DNA from: Pyxicephalus adspersus
Taxonomy: Eukaryota > Chordata > Amphibia > Anura > Pyxicephalidae
NCBI RefSeq assembly: GCF_032062135.1
Contig: NC_092861.1
Location: 60,405,002 to 60,469,001 of the forward strand
DNA: 64,000 nucleotides
Direction of reading: 5' to 3'
Below the pieces are notes generated by a model, which searched no databases, was not told where the DNA came from, and saw only the letters and a list, made by a program, of their open reading frames with translations. Both the position numbers and the translations under genes were made by a program. Shown one piece after another: positions 58,469 to 64,000 of the stretch (positions are counted from its first letter, which is position 1; each line of letters starts with the position of its first letter).

Positions 58469-59609
58469 TTTAGGCCTGAATAGGGTTAAAAAAACTTTCC
58501 CAAGGCACAAATGTCTATCAGCCAAAAGATGGAAATTGTCAATCACAGCATTTTTACTGCTATTCCTAAAAATGAGTATCCTCCTCATTGCAACATTTGT
58601 GTTGACTGAAATTTTGTCATCCCATATTCAATAAGGACCCATTGGAGTTTTCACAGCATGGACAAGAGTGAGAAAGAGTTACAAAGGAGTGACAAAGGAG
58701 CAATAGTGGTGCGGGTTTGCTGCTTTAGGGTTGAGAAGCTTACAGTTACAGAAGATAACCATGTAATTTTACAAAAGACTATCAGGGTGTCTGTCTGCAG
58801 TATAAATGTCTAAAGTAGTTGGGACATGCACATGGCACTGATCCAAAACACAAGGGTAAATTTGTTTTTATACATCAATTGGACAAAATAACTCCAAACT
58901 GCTATCCGGCCACAAAAAAAGTTTTATTGTTGAGAGTCCATCACTAATAAAATGCCACTGCTTACAAACTATATAGGGGAATACACAAACTGTTAAAACT
59001 CTGTTCAATAAACATATTGCAAACTCTAAAAATGTGTTTTTTTACTAACCATGACTGTCTTTATCTATGACTATGACTTTCATAATTATCTTTAGTAGCA
59101 ATACATGTAGAATATTTTCTGAGGGTTCAAATATTTTATACCACTGTATATTGTATAAAATCTTATATTTGGTGAGTGATGACTGTTTAGAGAACATGGA
59201 TGTCATCACTTACTGAAAAGCAGTAACATGATGTGTCACATGACTCAATTTGAAAGTGTGCCAAGATGATCTCCAAAACCTCTGGCAAAGGTAACACACC
59301 TGTATGCAGGAATGACCTCATATAAAAAATATTTTAGGTCTCATCATTTTGTAAACTTATACCCTTTACTGTAAAACAAGAAAGGCCTTGGATTTCTGTC
59401 AAAAAAATTGCATTGGTATATTTCTTTTAAATTCTCAATATTCCCTGTATAGATAATTCAAAATAAATAGTAAATATACATGGTAAATGTGATTTTTAAA
59501 TTCCACTTTAAATTTTGGTTAGCAAAATTCATTTCTACAAATACCTATAGTAAAGGCAATATTAATCACTTGGAGTTAACGACCAAGCCATCAGCATTCA
59601 TGTATATTC
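58469..59609. other. No gene seen
   Basis: Unique AT-rich sequence; nothing recognisable. Confidence 0.4.
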
Positions 59610-59613
59610 TTAA

Positions 59614-59974
59614 GTATTCCTAAAACGTAAAAAAAAAAATTTTAATAACACTTACCTTCATGGATGGAAAGCCATCAATCCCTCTGCAATCCTGATCCAA
59701 TCAGTCCCATGCTGTCCTGTCTTACGGGCTGAACACCCGGCGCCAACACCTTTTCCTGAGATCGGGTGGCATGCCTCCATTAATTGTAGACTTGTAGGTC
59801 TACATGACTACTTGAATATTCATTCACTATTCCTATTCAGCCACTATTCCTATTCAATCTTTACCACTGTTGCAAAGGGGAGGAGATTCCACGTAGAATG
59901 TTAAAAAACACATTTTTTTACCTTTTATAAAAGGGTTATATATATTTTAATATAAAGTAAAAAATGTGATGTGC
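59614..59974. mobile_element. TTAA-flanked MITE relative, 361 bp, decayed ends
   Basis: TTAA at 59610-59613 and 59975-59978. The interior has CTTACCTTCATGGATGGAAA, CCATCAATCCCTCTGCAATC and CCCATGCTGTCCTGTCTTAC, the last shared with CCCATGCTGTCCTGGAATAC in the element at 1363. The termini themselves are weakly similar, so the exact boundaries are uncertain. Confidence 0.5.
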
Positions 59975-60480
59975 TTAAGGTAGCAAATATTAAACAAGTA
60001 CTCATTGACCTCTGTAGCTTCCGGAACTGTGAAGCAATTTATCCTCAAATGTAATAGCAGAAACACTGAAGACATTCAGGTTATTTAGGCACCTTTTATT
60101 CTCTAATGCTATCACAGAGCAGATGCTGTGGAATGGAGAGATAAAGCCAGAGGGAAAGGCATCAGTGATCCTGCTGTAAATGTGAGGATAAATTTTGAAT
60201 GAATTGCTTGACAGTGCTTGAATTTACCCAGATCAAATAAAGTGGACCTCCCCAACAAATTTTCCCACAGTTCACCATTTACCTCGTGTACTATAAACTT
60301 TTCACAAAACATACAGTATATACTCTACCCAGTGAATCCCATGTCCTTATGTAGTCCATCCATTTGGTACCATACATCCAGTCCTACGCCTCCATCTTGT
60401 TTAAGTCTCTTCATACTGGCACTCAGGCTTAATTTGTGTGAGATTGGGTTCTATATCATAAGGAGGAAATACACAAAAAC

Positions 60481-60818
60481 ATTATTGTTGTCCAGTATTT
60501 ATATAGCGCTGACATATTACGCGGCACTTTACAAATCCACAGTTATGTCACTAGCTGTCACTCGGAGGGGCATACAATTTATTCTCCCTAACTCAGTCAT
60601 ATGTCATTACCACAGTCTAAGGTTAATTTTTGGGGAAAGCCAATTAACCTAACTGCATGCTTTTTGAATGTGGGAGGAAACCAGAGTACCTAAAGGAAAC
60701 CCACACAAACACAGGAAAAACTGCAAACTCTATGCAAATATTTTCTTGGCTGAGATTTGAACCTGGGACCAAGCACTGCAAAGGCCAGTGTGCTAACCAC
60801 TGAGCCACCATGCTGCCC
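60481..60818 (-). mobile_element. Nearly complete tRNA-derived SINE
   Basis: On the minus strand it starts GGGCAGCATGGTGGCTCAGTG with an A box TGGCTCAGTGG (60808-60798) and a B box GGTTCAAATCT (60763-60753), spaced as in a tRNA gene, so an internal RNA polymerase III promoter is recognisable. The body follows (GTTTCCTCCCACATTC, GCATGCAGTTAGGTTAATTG, AGCTAGTGACATAACTGTGG) and the tail AGTGCCGCGTAATATGTCAG, CGCTATATAAATACTGG, AATAAT. The tail matches the L2-type LINE tails of this window. Best-preserved copy of the family here. Confidence 0.8.
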
Positions 60819-62077
60819 ATACCATAACCCAGCACCCTCATGTGTGAGATTTATGATGGGTTAATGAGTCAGGAGAACCCACAACTCATTAAGTTAATTT
60901 TTTAACAATTTAATTCAGTAAAAGTCAAATTGAGAAGCCTTTCTAGAATGTTCAAGCTTTTTATAAATTACATTCCTTCTCTAAAATAGGTTTAAATTCA
61001 TACCTGTCACATATATACAAATTTATACAAGTATAACAGATAATTAAAGATACCTTCAGCTAATGGTAAATTTATTGATTTATGCAGGGTCTCCTAAAAA
61101 CAAAAGTCTGCATCATTTACTTTATGGGTAACTAAGGATATGATATGGCAGCTGCCTAATATAATCTTGATACACGGCTGCAGATTTAGTGGCTATCGTC
61201 TATTGAGGTAAACAAACAACTGTTCAGGTTTGATTACAATAAATCTTTCCTGTGATAAGTAAAATGTTCTCTCCCTCTCTGTGCATCCTCTGTATTGGCA
61301 TACACGTGGCTTGGCAAAATGTTCAAATATATGGATAGATATGAAGACACAAGGTCACTTGAATTGTGTTTGGCCTGCAAAATCTATCTAGCTAGCTTCA
61401 GATAGCCATCAATGACTTGTTGATTATAGTTCTAAAAAGTTCCAATCTGTAAATAAAATCATACGCTTTTAAAAAGGAGGTAATTTGAATCTATAAATAG
61501 GTACATAAGCCACAGAAACTGACAAAATAAAAAATGCCTATAGGTCAATTATCACCTTTAAATGATCATTATAAACTGCGCTATCAAGTCAAGTTGGTTA
61601 ACATGATTGCTTTATACAGCAACTGTACCCTAAATAATGTCCATCAACAAGCTGGACATAGACTACACAGTAATTTTAGACCTCTGCTAATTTTGTCACA
61701 TGACATTGCTTGGATTTCAATCAGCACATCATTTATACACCATACATACTGGAGCAGCTGCACAACAAATGATTTTACATTATTCTTACAAGGCAGAACA
61801 TGTAGAGCTTATGATGGCACTTGGAGTTAGTTTTGGATTATTTCTTTGGTACCATTCTACCATTCAATAATATTTTTCATCTAGTGGCATACTGTTTATG
61901 GTAGTTTATGGTAGATTATGGCACTTGTAGCTATGAACAATGGCACAAAGCTTGCTGAGCTGACACTGCTCATCTCCTATAAATAATAGACGTCTAGTCC
62001 CCAGCTTCAACAATTTTTAAGTCATTGGTCCAAAACAAGAAATCAGCAGATGAAAGCAAAACTTTTGTGTTATCAGT
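60819..62077. other. No gene seen
   Basis: Unique AT-rich sequence. 61190-61420 is non-repetitive with FOX-like words (GTAAACAAACAACTG) and may be conserved non-coding DNA. A TTTATGGTAG decamer repeats near 61900. Confidence 0.35.
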
Positions 62078-62268
62078 ATTTATATAGTGCCAATATATTA
62101 CACAGCGCTGTACAATAAATAGGGGTTGCAAATGACAGACAGATACAGACAGTGGCACAGGAGGAGGAGAGGACCCTACCCCAAAGAGCTAACAATCTAA
62201 GAGGTGGGGGAAGTATCACACAGTAGGAGGGGGATATGGAATGGTGGGTGAGCAGTAAGGGTTTAAGA

Positions 62269-62661
62269 CAGCAGTCGACAACCGTGGTGGTCCACGACTC
62301 TGGCCAGTGCGCCCCCCAGCAGGATCATTCTCCTAACCCCACTTATCATGTGCCCTGTATGGACACAACCCGCCCACTCTCCCCTCGCAGACTCAGACCT
62401 GCTTGCTAAACATCCTGGGGGGAAAGTAGCGCAAGGCTGTGGATACAACATTTATCGTGTCCACAGCCCTGTGCTACATCCCCCAGGATGTTTAGCAAGC
62501 AGGTCTGAGCCTGTGATGGGAGAGTGGGTGAGTTCTGGCATCATGACGTCACTCCGGGGGAAGTTTCTTCCCCTTTAAGTGACACACGGCTCCCCGCGCA
62601 TGCGCAGTCCAGATTCCGTAAATTTAGTCGTTCATTAGGTCCGAAAGGTTGACAACCACTG
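62269..62661. mobile_element. hAT MITE with 8-bp TSD, 393 bp
   Basis: The ends are CAGCAGTCGACAACC and, inverted from the right, CAGTGGTTGTCAACC (11 of 15 shared). The flanks GTTTAAGA (62261-62268) and GTTTAAAA (62662-62669) form an 8-bp target duplication with one change. It contains a long hairpin (62373-62528). No transposase is encoded. Confidence 0.8.
62373..62528. repeat. Long internal hairpin (~70-bp arms)
   Basis: Left arm 62373-62443 (CCCACTCTCCCCTCGCAG, CTCAGACCTGCTTGCTAAAC, ATCCTGGGGG, GGCTGTGGA) is the inverted copy of right arm 62459-62528 (TCCACAGCC, CCCCCAGGATGTTTAGCAAG, CAGGTCTGAG, GGGAGAGTGGG). The loop is about 15 bases. The central 30 bp pair perfectly. Confidence 0.85.
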
Positions 62662-62720
62662 GTTTAAAAGACAGAAGAAGACAGGCAGGTGAGTGTTGTC
62701 ACCCTATTACTGTCAGTATT

Positions 62721-63282
62721 ACTGTCTTACTGTATTACTGTCAGGGTCACCTGGTAAAAATAAATGTCATTTTTTACTTTGTTTTTGTTTATGCATTTGG
62801 ATACACTTTACAAAAAAAGCACAGTATTCTTTGAATAATTATTTAAAGAACAATCCAGACAACAGGTGAAAGCAATCATTGATTTACCCATGTTGTCAAG
62901 TAAACACTGCAACTTTGACAAAGTACCAGACAGCGGCTTCAGCAGACCCATCACAGCAGGAGGCTGGTGAAGAAAAAAAGTAGCTGCCAGGTCACTTCTC
63001 ACAAAGATGAAAGTGATGCATGCTCAAGGTCTCTCAGCCCTCTGGTAATAATAAAAAATTCCATACATCAGGTGTTGACAGAATTCTATTTAATTTTAGA
63101 CTAACATGCTCAATTTTACACGCTGTAAGTACTGCCACTATGCTAATAGCAAAAGAATCACTCAGTTTACCCTAATCCGAGTTCTCTGTTATTTAGTTTA
63201 CAAACAGGCTAACAGGCTCACAAAAAGGGCAGAAAGGGGGAAGTTGGCACAGCAGAGATACTTAGGGCTTAAAAAACACATT
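62721..63282. other. No gene seen
   Basis: A short ATTACTGTC-rich tandem stretch lies near 62706-62750. The remainder is unique. Sequence from 63100 may belong to the LINE but shows no recognisable motif before 63283. Confidence 0.35.
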
Positions 63283-63960
63283 CAAACATGCCATTATTCT
63301 CCCTATCCCAAACAACCTTCTCTAGACCCCTCCCTACCTTCTAGCTACGGTCCTATCCCCCTTCTCCCATATGTTTCCAAACTTCTTGAGTGCCTTGTCT
63401 ACAAAAGACTCACTGGTTACTTGAGCACCAACTCTCTCCTTGTCCACTTCAGTCTGTCGTTTGAGCTGCCCATTCAACCGAAACAGCCCACCCCATCAGA
63501 GCTCTCCTCCTCCTAGAATCTTTTTTTTTTTGAAACTGTTGATCACCCCCTTCTAATACAAATCATAAACTCTATTGGTATCAGTGACACTGCTCTCTCT
63601 TGGTTTGCTTCCTATCTGTCTGACCACTCCTTTCAGGTTTCTTTCAATGGTAACTCCTCCTCTCCTACTCTCCTCCCTGTTGGTGTTCCCCAAGGGTCAG
63701 TCCTTGGACCGGTTCTCTTTTCTCTGTACACCTCCTCTCTCGGTAGTCTCATATCCTCCTTTGGCTTACAGTACCATCTGTATGCTGATGACACTAAAAT
63801 CTATCTGTCCATCCCTGACTTATCTCCCTCAGTCCTGGATAAGGTCTTATGCTGCCTGTCAGCCATATCATCATGGATGTCTGACGAATTTCTGAAACTC
63901 AACCTGGATAAAACTTATCTCATCATCTTTCTTCCCCCTCAAATTCCAAATATCCCCCTG
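63283..63960 (+). mobile_element. L2-type LINE reverse-transcriptase fragment
   Basis: The plus strand encodes reverse transcriptase in family order: PSLDPSLPSSYGPIPLLPYVSK (63308 on), LLECLVYKRLTGYLSTNSLL, then after a frameshift HSTETA (63470-63487). A deletion follows, and the T-rich stretch reads [12 protein letters not shown] where the family has a LDLSAAFDTVDH-like motif, so the first catalytic aspartate is replaced. [20 protein letters not shown] starts at 63691 and the catalytic YADD box lies at 63781-63792, followed by [15 protein letters not shown]. The fragment fades near 63960 at the window edge. It is inactive in this state. The clade call (L2, CR1 group) is from the sequence around YADD and the tails elsewhere. 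Confidence 0.85.
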
Positions 63961-64000
63961 AGATAAGAGGGGTTGCTGAGAAGTTCCTGGCTTTGCTCCC

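Larger units (their letters stand above)
62078..62720 (-). mobile_element. L2-type LINE 3' tail, split by hAT MITE
   Basis: Reverse complement of the LINE tail: TATTTATATAGTGCCAATAT, TACACAGCGCTGTACAATAA, GGGGTTGCAAATGACAGACA, GGACCCTACCCCAAAGAGCT. It extends further 5' than the other copies (AGGTGGGGGAAGTATCACAC, AGTAAGGGTTTAAGACA). After the hAT MITE it resumes with GTTTAAAAGACAGAAGAAGA and CAGGCAGGTGAGTG. Confidence 0.75.

Noticed and set aside
58224..58634. 136-residue open frame with Cys-rich stretch (CRRDRRMC, CPFC)
   Set aside because: The cysteine-bearing part lies inside the TTAA MITE at 58271-58468 and is not a zinc-finger pattern of any family I know.
60218..60652. 144-residue open frame on the plus strand
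   Set aside because: Its second half is the antisense of the tRNA-derived SINE; no domain.
60753..60808. Possible tRNA gene (A and B boxes)
   Set aside because: It is the head of a SINE: the acceptor stem does not close and the SINE body and LINE-like tail follow directly.

Overview
This window looks like non-coding nuclear DNA from a vertebrate, most likely a neobatrachian frog. It is AT-rich, full of (AT)n and (ATT)n microsatellites, and dominated by decayed transposable elements. The frog assignment rests on recognising, from memory, repeat families common in frog genomes: L2-type LINE tails ending in a 'GCGCTATATAAAT' stretch plus (ATT)n, tRNA-headed SINEs with the same tail, TTAA-flanked MITEs resembling the Xenopus T2/Kolobok group, 'CTGATTTATTAAAG'-type palindromic MITEs, and Tx1/L1-like LINEs. 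No database search was possible. I found no supportable host protein-coding exon, tRNA, rRNA or CRISPR array. The long open frames are LINE or MITE sequence or chance.

Layout. 1-5.1 kb holds a TTAA-flanked MITE (1363-1818) and a minus-strand, 5'-truncated Tx1/L1-like LINE (2695-4770). That LINE is interrupted by a 161-bp segment copied from the MITE family. 5.1-10 kb holds two related LTR-like repeats and a large foldback element (9009-9657). 10-23 kb is mostly unique sequence with small palindromic MITEs, microsatellites and two good CTCF-type motifs (11402, 19770). 23-38 kb has scattered LINE and SINE tails, several palindromic MITEs and a TA-flanked MITE carrying an internal 31-bp minisatellite (37875-38453). 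38-50 kb is mostly unique sequence with several stretches that look like conserved non-coding DNA, plus LINE tails and TTAA MITEs.

50-57 kb contains a Tc1/mariner transposase fossil split by a LINE tail, a minimal hAT MITE with a perfect 8-bp target duplication (54156-54284), and a three-level nest of hAT fragment, SINE and TTAA MITE (55130-56202). 57-64 kb has more MITEs, a nearly complete tRNA-derived SINE (60481-60818), a hAT MITE with a long internal hairpin inserted in a LINE tail (62269-62661), and a plus-strand L2-type reverse-transcriptase fragment at the right edge (63283-63960).

The elements do not form a functional pathway. The one biological partnership suggested is LINE-SINE: the L2-type LINE and the tRNA-derived SINE share a 3' tail, consistent with the SINE using the LINE reverse transcriptase. 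The window reads as a gene desert or a large intron. I found no convincing new biological system; the most useful observations are insertion histories, one probable templated insertion, and candidate regulatory blocks.
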